Shown: piece by piece, positions 8,944 to 17,592 of the stretch
Position numbering within the stretch: position 1 is the first letter of the stretch
Layout of the letters: each line of letters opens with the position of its first letter
Origin: HGM04593 sp045634085
GTDB lineage: Bacteria; Bacteroidota; Bacteroidia; Bacteroidales; Bacteroidaceae
Assembly (NCBI GenBank): GCA_045634085.1
Contig: JAZQZM010000032.1
Coordinates: 1 to 36,774, forward strand
Length of the DNA stretch: 36,774 bases
Direction: 5' to 3'
Translations under genes and position numbers: made by a program
Notes under the pieces: generated by a model
Database searches by the model: none
The model's input: only the letters and a program-made list of their open reading frames with translations
What the model was told of the DNA's origin: nothing

Positions 8944-11900
8944 TTATTCTGTAACTATTCTGCTTTTTCCGTTGCCGGTCTTTACGACCTTTATTCTCGT
9001 AGGGATACGTTGCAGCATTTCGCCAAGGTGCGATATTACGCCAATTTTGCGTCCAGTGCACTGTAGTTTCTCAAGTACATCAATGGCCTCTTTCAATGTA
9101 TCTCCATCAAGGGCTCCGAATCCCTCGTCAATAAAGAGTGACTCAATGTGCATCTTGTTCGATGACACCGATGACAATGCAAGCGACAATGCAAGCGATG
9201 CCAGGAATGTCTCACCGCCTGAGAGTGTATGCACAGAACGCGAGTCGGACATCATCTCAAGGTCAATGACTTTTATAGCCAATGAACTTTGCGATATGCG
9301 TGAGAGAATGTAGCGCCCCGAGAACTCCCTGAGGTGCATGTTCGCAACATCAAGTAGTATGTCTAGGGTATATCCTTGTGTCAGTTTTGTCAACACGCCA
9401 CCGTCCGATGACCCGAATTTGGAGTCGAGTTCGCCCCAAGCCTCTGCAATTTTGAGTTTCTTCAGGTAATCCTCGTTGTACTTGCTGTACTTCTCATTAT
9501 CTTCCTTGTCCTTCATCAGGGTAGCATTTATGGAGCTCTTTGCTTCGGCGATTGTATCACGGGACCTGACAGCCTCTTCGCTTTTGGCCACTATCTCCTC
9601 AATGCTTCTGTTCTCCTTTGGCCTTGTAGCGGCCTTGTTGTGCTCCTCAATGTCGCGTTTCCTGTCATCAAGTGTGGTGGCAGCCTTCAGAACTCTATCC
9701 TTTACCTCCTTGACCTTCGCACGCATTTCATTGACTCTGTTGCCGGGAGCAAACAGGTTTTCAAGTTCTTCGCGGTTCATACCGTCAGTGCGTTGCTGCA
9801 GGTAGAGGTCTATTTTTGAGTCGAACTCTACAATACTCTTTTTTTGCGACTCTACAAGTTTTTCCTTTTCGTCAATTCCGCCCTTAAGAAGGTTGTAACA
9901 GCTTGTGGCTGAAATCTTATTCTCACCCGCTGCCGAGAATGCCTTGTTTGCTTCGGATACAGATTTTTCGAAATACCGTTCTGCATCCTCTCCACTGTTC
10001 CATCTGTCAAGTAAGCCGATGAGCACTTCCCGGCTTTCCTTGATTTTCTCATTTGTGGCCAATATGCCGGTGTCGCGTTCCTCAAGTTCCTTTTCCAGTT
10101 CTTTAATGCGCTTGCCTGAGAGTTGGAGGGTATTGTTCCTTACCGAGATGTCTTCTTTTATTGCAGCAATGCGTGAGGTGTTCTTTTCCCAGTTTCTTGC
10201 CACACCGGCCAACTCGTCAATGGTGCCGGCATCATGTATCTTCTCTTTCGAGTCTGTTATGCCATTGAGCAGTCTCAGGCATTTTTCGGTCAAAGTGTTT
10301 ATTGATGTTTCAAATATCTCAATATTACTCTGTTCTTTTGTAATATTTTTCTTGTATACCTCTATGCTTTCTGAAAGGAACTCAATGTTCTTTTTTATAC
10401 ATTCCCTTGCCTTCTCAAGTTCCGTTTCGGCAAGTGTCTTTTGGGCTCCCGCCACAAACTCATGATGCCTGCTGCCGCATACAGGGCAGGGCTCCCCTGC
10501 AACAAGTCGGTTACGAAGTTCGGCAATCTCTTTTGTGAGTGTGGCTGCAAGTTCCTCTTCCTTTGCTCTTGCCTCGGCAAGCCTGTTCTCGAAATCGGCA
10601 AGCGCGGCTATTGTGTTGGAGAGCAGTTTCCTGCTCTGTTCCGCCGAAGTACGGGTTTCGGCAATAGAACGCATGTCCGATATTATGACGGGGATGTCCG
10701 GGATAACGTTCCTGTAACACTCATGCACGTTAAACCACTCTTCTATTTTCCTGGACTCTTCAGTAATTTGCATGAGCTGTTTCTGATCATCAGTTAGGGT
10801 TCTCTGCAGTTTCTCCTTTTCGCTTTTACAACGTCTGTGGGCTTCGGTGTTTTCAACCAGCAGTTTTTCGAGGCCTTTAATCTGCTCCTCAATCTTTATT
10901 GCCTCCTTAATCTTGGGCTTGAACTGTTCGTGCTCACTCAGTGCCTTTGCGACAAGCTCTTCGGCCGCTTTTGTCTGTTGATTGGCTTTGTCCAGTGCTT
11001 CAATAGCCTGTACCATCTCTTTCTTGAGCATTGCAAGTGCTTCTCTGTCAGCTTTGTACTGCTCGGCAACAGTTACTCTCTGCATATATGTATCGCGTAT
11101 ATCCTGTACACTGTCGATACGTTCTAGTTTTTCGGCCGTCGGACGATTCTGCTGCATCAAAGCAATGGCCTCTTCGTGTTTCAATTGTGCTTCGGTGAGG
11201 TCATTTTGCAACTTAAGCAGACGTTCAAACCACAGTTTCTCGTCTGCCAGGCGGGATAGCGTCTCCTCGTTCTTGACGTTCTGTGCCTCAAGTTTCTTCA
11301 GTTCGTTGTCAAGTTCCTCAAGCTTCTCTTTTGTCAGCGGTACAATACCGTCCATCAGTGCCTGTACATGCGCCAATTCCTGTTTTGCCGTGCTGTAGCG
11401 ACGGTAAATCATTGAGGAAATGCGGCGGTAAATTTCAGTTCCGGTAAGCTTCTGCAGTATTGTTGCCTTTTCACTCTCCGGCGCTTTGAGGAACGCAGCG
11501 AAATTGCCTTGTGAAAGAAGTACGGCACGGGTAAATTCCTCGTATGTAAGACCCACAAGCGCGGGTATAAGATTCTTGTATTCAGTAACATTGCAACGGT
11601 CGTGTGTACCGTCAGTCAGGTTGAATACGTCAATAGGGTCGTTCCTGAATTTCTTGTCAGGATTGTCATCTACTCTTGAAATTGTTGTACGCACCCTGTA
11701 TTCCTTGCCGTTAACGGCAAGGAACTCAACTTCGGCATATCCGTGATGAGAACCCTTGCTTAGTATTGTCTTGGCATTGTTTTCTAAAATTTTAAGATCA
11801 CCATGTACTTCTATGGCACTGCTGTCCTTGATGCTCTCAAAACGTGGAGCTGTCCTGTAAAGGGCTATGCACATAGCGTCGAGGATAGTAGTCTTTCCCG

Positions 11901-12021
11901 AACCGGTACTGCCGGTTATGGCAAACAGACCTGCCGAACGCAACGGCTCGGTACGGAAATTCACCTCGAATTCCCCTCTTAACGATGCCAGGTTCTTACC
12001 TCTTATTGCTAGAATCTTCAT
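8944..12021 (-). CDS. sbcC: SbcC, Rad50-like SMC ATPase of the SbcCD nuclease
   Basis: The protein is 1025 aa, the usual length. Walker A GSTGSGKT is at residues 37-44. Two long coiled-coil arms flank a zinc hook Cys512-Pro-Val-Cys515. The ABC signature LSGGETFLASLALSLALS and Walker B LFIDEGFGALD sit near residues 930-970. With SbcD it forms an ATP-dependent exo/endonuclease that opens hairpins and cuts protein-blocked or palindromic DNA ends. Its start lies inside the sbcD reading frame (26-base overlap), a strong sign of coupled translation. The addA gene begins 16 bases after its stop. Confidence 0.95.
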   Translation of the reverse strand: MKILAIRGKNLASLRGEFEVNFRTEPLRSAGLFAITGSTGSGKTTILDAMCIALYRTAPRFESIKDSSAIEVHGDLKILENNAKTILSKGSHHGYAEVEFLAVNGKEYRVRTTISRVDDNPDKKFRNDPIDVFNLTDGTHDRCNVTEYKNLIPALVGLTYEEFTRAVLLSQGNFAAFLKAPESEKATILQKLTGTEIYRRISSMIYRRYSTAKQELAHVQALMDGIVPLTKEKLEELDNELKKLEAQNVKNEETLSRLADEKLWFERLLKLQNDLTEAQLKHEEAIALMQQNRPTAEKLERIDSVQDIRDTYMQRVTVAEQYKADREALAMLKKEMVQAIEALDKANQQTKAAEELVAKALSEHEQFKPKIKEAIKIEEQIKGLEKLLVENTEAHRRCKSEKEKLQRTLTDDQKQLMQITEESRKIEEWFNVHECYRNVIPDIPVIISDMRSIAETRTSAEQSRKLLSNTIAALADFENRLAEARAKEEELAATLTKEIAELRNRLVAGEPCPVCGSRHHEFVAGAQKTLAETELEKARECIKKNIEFLSESIEVYKKNITKEQSNIEIFETSINTLTEKCLRLLNGITDSKEKIHDAGTIDELAGVARNWEKNTSRIAAIKEDISVRNNTLQLSGKRIKELEKELEERDTGILATNEKIKESREVLIGLLDRWNSGEDAERYFEKSVSEANKAFSAAGENKISATSCYNLLKGGIDEKEKLVESQKKSIVEFDSKIDLYLQQRTDGMNREELENLFAPGNRVNEMRAKVKEVKDRVLKAATTLDDRKRDIEEHNKAATRPKENRSIEEIVAKSEEAVRSRDTIAEAKSSINATLMKDKEDNEKYSKYNEDYLKKLKIAEAWGELDSKFGSSDGGVLTKLTQGYTLDILLDVANMHLREFSGRYILSRISQSSLAIKVIDLEMMSDSRSVHTLSGGETFLASLALSLALSSVSSNKMHIESLFIDEGFGALDGDTLKEAIDVLEKLQCTGRKIGVISHLGEMLQRIPTRIKVVKTGNGKSRIVTE

Positions 12022-13207
12022 TCTGTATCTCTTTTATAATTTCAGACAATAGTTCTTCAAGATGCTGAGGCATTGATTTCCCTTCACCTCTTTTATATAT
12101 CTCCTTAATGAGTACCATTGGGTCGGCCTTCTTGAACTCGTCATATGTCATAGGCCTGCATTCTCCGTCACCTCTTACGATATTGCTTGTTGTGGAGATG
12201 TTGACAAGACGTACGTATTTGCCTTCAAGAGCCTCTTCAATGCGCTGTCTTATTGTGGGGTCAATAGTGGTGACAAGCAGTTTTATTTCAAGGTAAGGCG
12301 CACGGTCGTCGGGTTCTCCAAAGGGTAATCCTGATATCTCGTTCATAACGACATCAATAGCCTGAGGCTTCTCGGGAATACTCACGAACTTTACGGGGGT
12401 GTCGAAATGGATGTTCTCAATATTACATGTTCCATTCTCAATGATTACCTCTGTCACGCCTTGCCTGTTCCTTAACTCGGCAAAGGACATGGGTAGAGGA
12501 GAACCTGAGTAACGCACGTTCTCTTTGTGTGCCACACGTTGTGCCCTGTGAAGATGTCCCAATGCCGTGTATGCAATCCCGTCATTTGCAAACCCAGTAT
12601 CAATACCCTCCATACCTCCGATAATGAGGTGTTCCGATGTGTCACCTACCGATACCTCGGCGCCCGACGCCTGAAGGTGTCCCATGGCTATGATAGGGGA
12701 GTATCCTTTCTCCCGGGCTCTTTCATAAAGGTTTGAATACATTTTTGCAACTCCTTCGCTGTAACTCTCGGCCTCGGGGAGGTCGCTGAATCTCAGATAT
12801 GGTACTGCAAGACAACAGCCATTACCGGCTATGGGGATAATCATCCTCTCATAGTCAATATCCTCATTTTTGTAATGTACGACTCCTGATACGTGCACAT
12901 TTATGTCGTTCAGCAGGGGTGAAGGAGCTTCGATGCGTGCGGCCGAATCGTGGTTGCCTGCTGTAACAATTATCTGCAGTCCCGGATTCTCGGTTGTTAT
13001 CCTTTTTAAGAAACTGTAATACATTCTCTGTGCCTCGGCCGAGGGGTTCTGGGTGTCAAAGACATCGCCGGCAATAAGCATCAAATCAGTTTTGCGTTCC
13101 TTTATTGTTGTGCACAGCCAGTCAAGGAACAACTCTTGTTCCTTCGTACGGTCGTGGCTGTAGAATGTCTGCCCAAGATGCCAGTCGGCAGTGTGGATTA
13201 TCCTCAT
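11996..13207 (-). CDS. sbcD: SbcD, Mre11-like exonuclease subunit
   Basis: The 403-aa protein starts at MRIIHTADWHLGQ; the open frame reaches 19 codons further but that extension is not part of the family. Metallophosphoesterase motifs follow in order: D7-x-H9 (HTADWHLG), GDVFD near 48, GNHD near 85, GHLQASG and GHLHRAQ near 180-215. These bind the two Mn ions of the nuclease. A capping domain at the C-terminus would contact SbcC. It is first in the sbcD-sbcC-addA-addB operon and overlaps sbcC by 26 bases. It is divergent from panB across about 200 bases. No convincing -7 box was found for it. Confidence 0.94.
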   Translation of the reverse strand: MRIIHTADWHLGQTFYSHDRTKEQELFLDWLCTTIKERKTDLMLIAGDVFDTQNPSAEAQRMYYSFLKRITTENPGLQIIVTAGNHDSAARIEAPSPLLNDINVHVSGVVHYKNEDIDYERMIIPIAGNGCCLAVPYLRFSDLPEAESYSEGVAKMYSNLYERAREKGYSPIIAMGHLQASGAEVSVGDTSEHLIIGGMEGIDTGFANDGIAYTALGHLHRAQRVAHKENVRYSGSPLPMSFAELRNRQGVTEVIIENGTCNIENIHFDTPVKFVSIPEKPQAIDVVMNEISGLPFGEPDDRAPYLEIKLLVTTIDPTIRQRIEEALEGKYVRLVNISTTSNIVRGDGECRPMTYDEFKKADPMVLIKEIYKRGEGKSMPQHLEELLSEIIKEIQNEDSSNKR

Positions 13208-13359
13208 TTCAATGTCTGTTAATTTAATTCTTGCTAAAATAGTAAAAAATGACCTAAAATCCAAATCGAATCCGTTAATTAATCTTTGGAATCATCGGGC
13301 ATCACCTGTTGTACAACGAGTTTTTTAAATGAAAAGGCGTCTGTTTTGTAAATTTAGTG

Positions 13360-13367
13360 TAAATTTG
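13360..13367 (+). promoter_or_regulatory. -7 promoter box of panB
   Basis: TAAATTTG matches TAnnTTTG, 42 bases before the panB ATG at 13410. The closest TTTG upstream (13345-13348) is only 11 bases away, so the -33 element is not properly placed. The box falls between two possible panB starts and favours the downstream one. Confidence 0.4.
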
Positions 13368-13409
13368 CACCCGTTTACAAATAATGTGCAATTACAAAAT
13401 TCAAAAGAT

Positions 13410-14231
13410 ATGTCAAAATATTTGGTAGAAGATACCCGTAAGGTAACTACACACCGTTTCACAGAGATGAAGCGTAAGGGTGAGAAGATTGCGATGCTTA
13501 CTGCATACGATTATACAACAGCATCAATCCTTGACAATGCAGGCGTTGACGCGCTGCTCGTCGGTGACTCAGCTTCGAACGTTATGGCTGGAAATGTCAC
13601 GACATTGCCAATCACTCTTGACCAGATGATTTACCATGCAAAAGGTGTTGTGCGTGGCGTAAAGCGTGCGCTTGTTGTCGTTGACATGCCATTCGGTACT
13701 TATCAGGTAAATGCCGACGAGGCTGTAAAAAATGCAATACGCATAATGAAGGAGACTCATGCCGATGCATTGAAACTCGAGGGCGGCGAGGAGATTCTCC
13801 CCTCGGTACGCCGCATTCTTGATGCCGGAATCCCCATCATGGGCCACCTGGGACTTACACCTCAAAGCATCAATAAATTCGGAACATACGCAGTGCGTGC
13901 CAAGGAGGAAGCCGAGGCTGCCAAGTTGCTTGCCGACGCCAAACTGCTTGAAGAGGCCGGTTGCTTTGCTCTTGTACTGGAGAAAATTCCTGCGACACTT
14001 GCCGAGAAGGTTGCAAGTTCAATTTCTATTCCTGTAATTGGTATCGGTGCAGGTGTCAAGGTTGACGGACAGGTGCTCGTGTATGCCGACATGCTCGGAA
14101 TGACCGCCGATTTCACACCGCGTTTCCTCCGTCGTTATGCCGATCTCCATACAATCATCACCGATGCTGTAGGTTCGTATGTAAGCGACGTAAAGGCTTG
14201 CGACTTCCCTAACGAAAAAGAGCAGTATTGA
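13410..14231 (+). CDS. panB: 3-methyl-2-oxobutanoate hydroxymethyltransferase
   Basis: PanB (273 aa from MSKYLVEDTRKVTTHRF) adds a hydroxymethyl group from 5,10-methylene-THF to 2-oxoisovalerate, giving ketopantoate, the first step of pantoate/CoA synthesis in the cytoplasm. Family signatures are clear: MLTAYDYTTASILDNAGVD, LLVGDSASNVMAGNVTTLPIT, VVVDMPFGTYQ, and ALKLEGGEE, followed by PIMGHLGLTPQS. The reading frame is open 27 codons upstream from 13329, but those residues are not family-like and the -7 box lies inside them, so 13410 was chosen. No panC or panD lies nearby; the gene stands alone, convergent with prs. Confidence 0.95.
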   Translation: MSKYLVEDTRKVTTHRFTEMKRKGEKIAMLTAYDYTTASILDNAGVDALLVGDSASNVMAGNVTTLPITLDQMIYHAKGVVRGVKRALVVVDMPFGTYQVNADEAVKNAIRIMKETHADALKLEGGEEILPSVRRILDAGIPIMGHLGLTPQSINKFGTYAVRAKEEAEAAKLLADAKLLEEAGCFALVLEKIPATLAEKVASSISIPVIGIGAGVKVDGQVLVYADMLGMTADFTPRFLRRYADLHTIITDAVGSYVSDVKACDFPNEKEQY

Positions 14232-14260
14232 AATCACAATTGTAATAATAAAGGTATAAG

Positions 14261-14308
14261 ATACAAAGAGAAAGGAGAACGCGGTCGCGTTCTCCTTTCT
14301 CTTTGTAT
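14261..14308. terminator. Bidirectional terminator between panB and prs
   Basis: A perfect 23-bp inverted repeat (arms 14261-14283 and 14286-14308) separates the two convergent genes. The stem combines a GC-rich core (GAACGCG/CGCGTTC) with purine/pyrimidine-rich arms ending in CTTT or AAAG. There is no long T-run beyond the stem, but the location between convergent stops makes a shared terminator the best reading. Confidence 0.7.
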
Positions 14309-14328
14309 GGATATATTCGAATTTGTTA

Positions 14329-15264
14329 TCAGCAGATGTAGTGTGAACTGATTGACTGATTGTTGAGTACACACTTGATAGCCTCGGCAAAGCCGGCAGC
14401 TACTGAAAGCTGTTTCACCTTCGGGCAACCCTTGCCATAAGGAATACTGTTTGTGAATACAATCTCGGTCATCTTTGACTCACGTACACGTTCCGACGCG
14501 TTACCTGACATGATGCAGTGTGATGCAATTGCACGAACCGATTTTGCGCCGTTGTCCATCATGAGGTCGGCAGCCTTAGAAATTGTACCGGCTGTGTCCA
14601 CGATATCATCTACAAGGATTACGTTCTTGCCCTCAACGTCACCGATAATCTGCATTGTGTCAACGACATTTGCCTTTGCACGTGTCTTGTGGCAGAGCAC
14701 GAGGGGTACTCCAAGACATTTTGCATATGCACTGGCACGCTTTGAACCGCCGACGTCGGGAGTTGCGATTACAAGGTCGTCCAGGTTGAGTGAGTTGATG
14801 TATGGTACGAATACCATTGATGCATAGAGGTGGTCAACAGGTATGTTGAAGAAACCCTGAATCTGGTCGGCATGCAAGTCCATAGTGATGATGCGGCTTA
14901 CACCGGCAACACTCAACAGGTCGGCAACCAGTTTTGCACCAATTGAAACACGTGGCTTGTCCTTGCGGTCCTGACGTGCCCATCCAAAGTATGGCATAAC
15001 TGCAACGATGCTGTTTGCCGATGCGCGCTTTGCTGCGTCAACCATGAGCAGGAGCTCCATCAAGTTGTCCGAGTTAGGGAATGTAGACTGTACAAGGAAC
15101 ACATTCTTGCCGCGGATAGACTCTTCAAATGAAACCGCAAATTCGCCGTCGGCAAAATAAGTAGTGTTCATCTGGCCAAGTTCGCAACCGAGCTCTTTGC
15201 AAATCTCTTCAGCAAGGTAACGTGATTTTGTACCCGCAAAAACCATGTAAGGAGTATTGTTCAT
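14329..15264 (-). CDS. prs: Ribose-phosphate pyrophosphokinase
   Basis: PRPP synthetase of 311 aa, the usual length, makes PRPP from ribose-5-phosphate and ATP for nucleotide, His, Trp and NAD synthesis. Visible motifs: FADGEFAVSFEESIRG, FLVQSTFPNSDNLMELLLMVDAAKRA, YFGWARQDRKDKPRVSIGAKLVA, the Mg/ATP loop TMDLHADQIQGFF, and the PRPP-binding loop VILVDDIVDTAGTI. The start MNNTPYMVF fits relatives in this phylum. The gene begins 39 bases after the ThiE-like gene on the same strand, so the two may share a transcript; no separate -7 box is evident in that gap. Confidence 0.96.
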   Translation of the reverse strand: MNNTPYMVFAGTKSRYLAEEICKELGCELGQMNTTYFADGEFAVSFEESIRGKNVFLVQSTFPNSDNLMELLLMVDAAKRASANSIVAVMPYFGWARQDRKDKPRVSIGAKLVADLLSVAGVSRIITMDLHADQIQGFFNIPVDHLYASMVFVPYINSLNLDDLVIATPDVGGSKRASAYAKCLGVPLVLCHKTRAKANVVDTMQIIGDVEGKNVILVDDIVDTAGTISKAADLMMDNGAKSVRAIASHCIMSGNASERVRESKMTEIVFTNSIPYGKGCPKVKQLSVAAGFAEAIKCVLNNQSISSHYIC

Positions 15265-15303
15265 AATACTTTTAATTTATTAGTTTGTTATAATATTTTC
15301 TTC

Positions 15304-15888
15304 TTAAAGTTTGTCAACAGCTTTCTTTATCCTCTTGAAACGGTCGATAAGGTCACTATAGTCTGTTGAACGGCATGAGTCAAAATTGCTCCACATGAGC
15401 TCGTCTATTATGACTCCACCGAATCCGTATTTGGTAAGGTGCTTGAAGTTCGCTTCATCAATGTCACCAAAAGCCCAAGTGTTCTTGTTTATTACCTTGC
15501 TTCCGATTTCGTTCAGTTCCGCGCTCAAATGGAAGGTGCGTCCAAGCGGACCGAAACATACGATGTCGTATGTCTTGCGCAGTTCCTTTAGATGCATCAG
15601 GTTGCTGGCATATCCCACCAACTTGCCTTTCTCGTCACCCATTGGAGGGTTTGAACCTGGCGTGAAAAGGATTCCTGCCATCTTGTATTCCTGCATCAGA
15701 CGGTTGTTGCAAGTGTATATCTTCTTGTGGTATTTCTTTGGGATGAGATTGAGCAGCCTTTCCATGAACTGCGGATGGGGATACTCCTTGTAGAGGAAAA
15801 GGTGGTCAAGTCCCTCATCAAAAAGACGGGTTATAATCTTGTCCTCTTCTACAAAAAAGGTCGGTTTTGTAAGTACGGCCAGTTTCAT
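15304..15888 (-). CDS. ThiE/TenI-like protein, divergent paralogue
   Basis: A 194-aa protein starting MKLAVLTKPTFFVEEDK, which resembles the short ThiE/TenI-type proteins (thiamine phosphate synthase family) of Bacteroidales: the opening TKPTFFVEEDKIITRLFDEGLD, the central LIPKKYHKKIY, and a late TKYGFGGVIIDELMW. Key ThiE positions look degraded: the usual HLRxK strand is FLYKEYP, and the C-terminal GGI phosphate loop is reduced to GGV. A normal thiamine phosphate synthase activity is therefore doubtful. The frame opens 13 codons upstream, but a -7 box at 15925-15932 covers that start. It lies 39 bases upstream of prs and may be co-transcribed with it. No thiamine genes lie nearby. Confidence 0.65.
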   Translation of the reverse strand: MKLAVLTKPTFFVEEDKIITRLFDEGLDHLFLYKEYPHPQFMERLLNLIPKKYHKKIYTCNNRLMQEYKMAGILFTPGSNPPMGDEKGKLVGYASNLMHLKELRKTYDIVCFGPLGRTFHLSAELNEIGSKVINKNTWAFGDIDEANFKHLTKYGFGGVIIDELMWSNFDSCRSTDYSDLIDRFKRIKKAVDKL

Positions 15889-15924
15889 ATATTGTATAGT
15901 CTGAATATTCTTGATAAAACAATG

Positions 15925-15932
15925 CAAAATTA
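15925..15932 (-). promoter_or_regulatory. -7 promoter box of the ThiE-like/prs unit
   Basis: On the minus strand the sequence reads TAATTTTG, matching TAnnTTTG, 36 bases upstream of the ATG at 15888. No good -33 element was seen. It supports the downstream start. Apart from this box, 15889-16124 contains only a small ATGAA/TTCAT dyad at 16075-16086, and no -7 box for the plus-strand ferritin gene. Confidence 0.45.
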
Positions 15933-16124
15933 ATACTTTTTATGACAATGCACACGAATATGCATGACATTTATTCATAAAAGCACCTAATATTCCTTTT
16001 TTGTATTCACTCCCTACAAATTTAGTAAAAAAAGAACTCCAAGCAAAATATACCCGCAATTTATCAAACAAATAATGAAACTTCATGTTTATAAATCATC
16101 AAGTGTAACATAAATCATTCAATT

Positions 16125-16640
16125 ATGGCAAGAGAAAGTGTTTTGATATTGCGTAAAAGAATTGACCTGCCCGAACTTCTCTCGCAGCTCAATGCCGCAC
16201 TCAGCGAAGAGTGGCTCGCATTCTATCAGTATTGGATTGGGGCGTTGGTTGTCGCGGGTGCTATGCGTTCCGACGTGCAGCGCGAGTTTGAAGAGCATGC
16301 AATGGAGGAGTTTGAGCATGCGAAGATGATTGCTGACAGGATAATACAACTCGAAGGCACACCGGTACTCGATCCTCTTCAGTGGAGTATTCTGGCGCGA
16401 TGCAAGTATTCTGCGCCGCTTGATGCCGACGTACTCAACCTGCTCAAGCAGAACATTGCGGGCGAAAGATGCGCGATAGTGCGTTACGAGGAGATTGCAT
16501 CGTTCTGCAACAACATCGATTATACCACCTGTGACATTGCCAAACGTATCATGGCCGACGAGGAGGAGCATGAACAGGACCTACAGGATCTGCTACGTGA
16601 TGTGGAGTGGATTGCAAAAGCTGTTGAACCCAAATGCTGA
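16125..16640 (+). CDS. dpsL: Ferritin-like DPSL (thioferritin) protein
   Basis: A 171-aa four-helix ferritin-fold protein. The di-iron ligands keep bacterioferritin spacing: Glu29, Glu62, His65, Glu114, Glu146 and His149, with ExxH pairs at 62-65 and 146-149. Cysteines at 93, 116, 128 and 136 include a likely pair (116/136) beside the ferroxidase site, the hallmark of Dps-like thioferritins described in Bacteroides fragilis and Sulfolobus. Family members form 12-subunit cages that store iron and consume hydrogen peroxide. The short length (no heme-binding Met in helix B) argues against a true bacterioferritin. The gene is alone, followed at once by a strong terminator. Oxidative-stress control is known for the family, but I see no defined operator here. 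Confidence 0.82.
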   Translation: MARESVLILRKRIDLPELLSQLNAALSEEWLAFYQYWIGALVVAGAMRSDVQREFEEHAMEEFEHAKMIADRIIQLEGTPVLDPLQWSILARCKYSAPLDADVLNLLKQNIAGERCAIVRYEEIASFCNNIDYTTCDIAKRIMADEEEHEQDLQDLLRDVEWIAKAVEPKC

Positions 16641-16657
16641 ACATTACTTATTGTACA

Positions 16658-16691
16658 AAAAAATCATCTGAAAGGCTTCAGATGATTTTTT
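16658..16691. terminator. Bidirectional intrinsic terminator
   Basis: A perfect 15-bp stem (16658-16672 with 16677-16691) has a 4-nt loop AGGC and A/T runs on both outer sides, so it works in either direction. It serves dpsL from the left and aguB from the right, starting 17 nt after the dpsL stop. Confidence 0.88.
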
Positions 16692-16694
16692 ATA

Positions 16695-17588
16695 TTACTC
16701 TTCGTCAAGATAGCGCTTTGCAAGTGCGCCGAACTCTTCAATGCGGCGGTCGCGCAGGAATGGCCACCATTGACGCACTGTTTCGCTTCGTTTCATGCTT
16801 ACTTCAATCACCTCGCACTGCTCCTGCTCGCCGAAGTGTGCAAGGAACTCTCCCTGCGGGCCGGCAATAAAACTGTGACCCCAGAACTGTATGCCGTTCG
16901 TCATCCCCGAGGGGTCGGGTTCATGTCCGCAACGGTTCACTGCAATTACTGGAAGTCCGTTGGCAACTGCATGCCCGCGCTGCACGGTCTGCCATGCACC
17001 AAGCTGGCGTTCCTTTTCCTCCGCAGTATCGCTACTCTCCCAACCAATGGCGGTGGGGTAGATGAGTATGTCGGCACCACGCAATGCCATCAAGCGTGCA
17101 CCTTCTGGGTACCACTGGTCCCAGCACACCTGTACACCCAATGTACCTATCGAGGTCTTGATGGGGCGGAAACCGATATCGCCCGGTGTGAAATAGAATT
17201 TCTCGTAGTACGCAGGGTCATCGGGGATATGCATCTTGCGGTATTTGCCAGCAATACTGCCGTCGCTGTCAAAGACAACAGCTGTGTTGTGGTAAAGTCC
17301 TTTTGCGCGTTCTTCAAAAAGAGAAGTAACAAGCACCACGCCACATTCGGCTGCCACTTTGCCGTAGAACTCGGTCGACGGGCCAGGAATAGGTTCGGCG
17401 TAGGAGAAGTTTTCCGTAGATTCCACCTGACAGAAGTAGGGTGAATTGTGCAGTTCCTGAAGCACCACCAACTGGGCACCCTTTGCTGCTGCCTCGCGCA
17501 CGCACTTTGCAAGTTTCTCTTTGTTGCACTCAATATTGGTGCCTATACTCTGTTGGATTATTCCAACCTTTATTGTATCCATAGTCAT
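16695..17588 (-). CDS. aguB: N-carbamoylputrescine amidase
   Basis: A nitrilase-superfamily enzyme of 297 aa from MTMDTIKVGIIQQ. It hydrolyses N-carbamoylputrescine to putrescine, CO2 and ammonia. The catalytic triad is complete: Glu45 (VLQELHNSPYF), Lys118 (KYRKMHIPDDP) and Cys155 (GVQVCWDQWYPEGAR). The C-terminal half has FWGHSFIAGPQGEFL, as in AguB. The start is one of two close ATGs (17588 or 17582). Choosing 17588 leaves 4 bases after the aguA stop, so it is translationally close-coupled to aguA. Together they convert agmatine to putrescine in two steps in the cytoplasm. Confidence 0.95.
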   Translation of the reverse strand: MTMDTIKVGIIQQSIGTNIECNKEKLAKCVREAAAKGAQLVVLQELHNSPYFCQVESTENFSYAEPIPGPSTEFYGKVAAECGVVLVTSLFEERAKGLYHNTAVVFDSDGSIAGKYRKMHIPDDPAYYEKFYFTPGDIGFRPIKTSIGTLGVQVCWDQWYPEGARLMALRGADILIYPTAIGWESSDTAEEKERQLGAWQTVQRGHAVANGLPVIAVNRCGHEPDPSGMTNGIQFWGHSFIAGPQGEFLAHFGEQEQCEVIEVSMKRSETVRQWWPFLRDRRIEEFGALAKRYLDEE

Positions 17589-17592
17589 TCTT

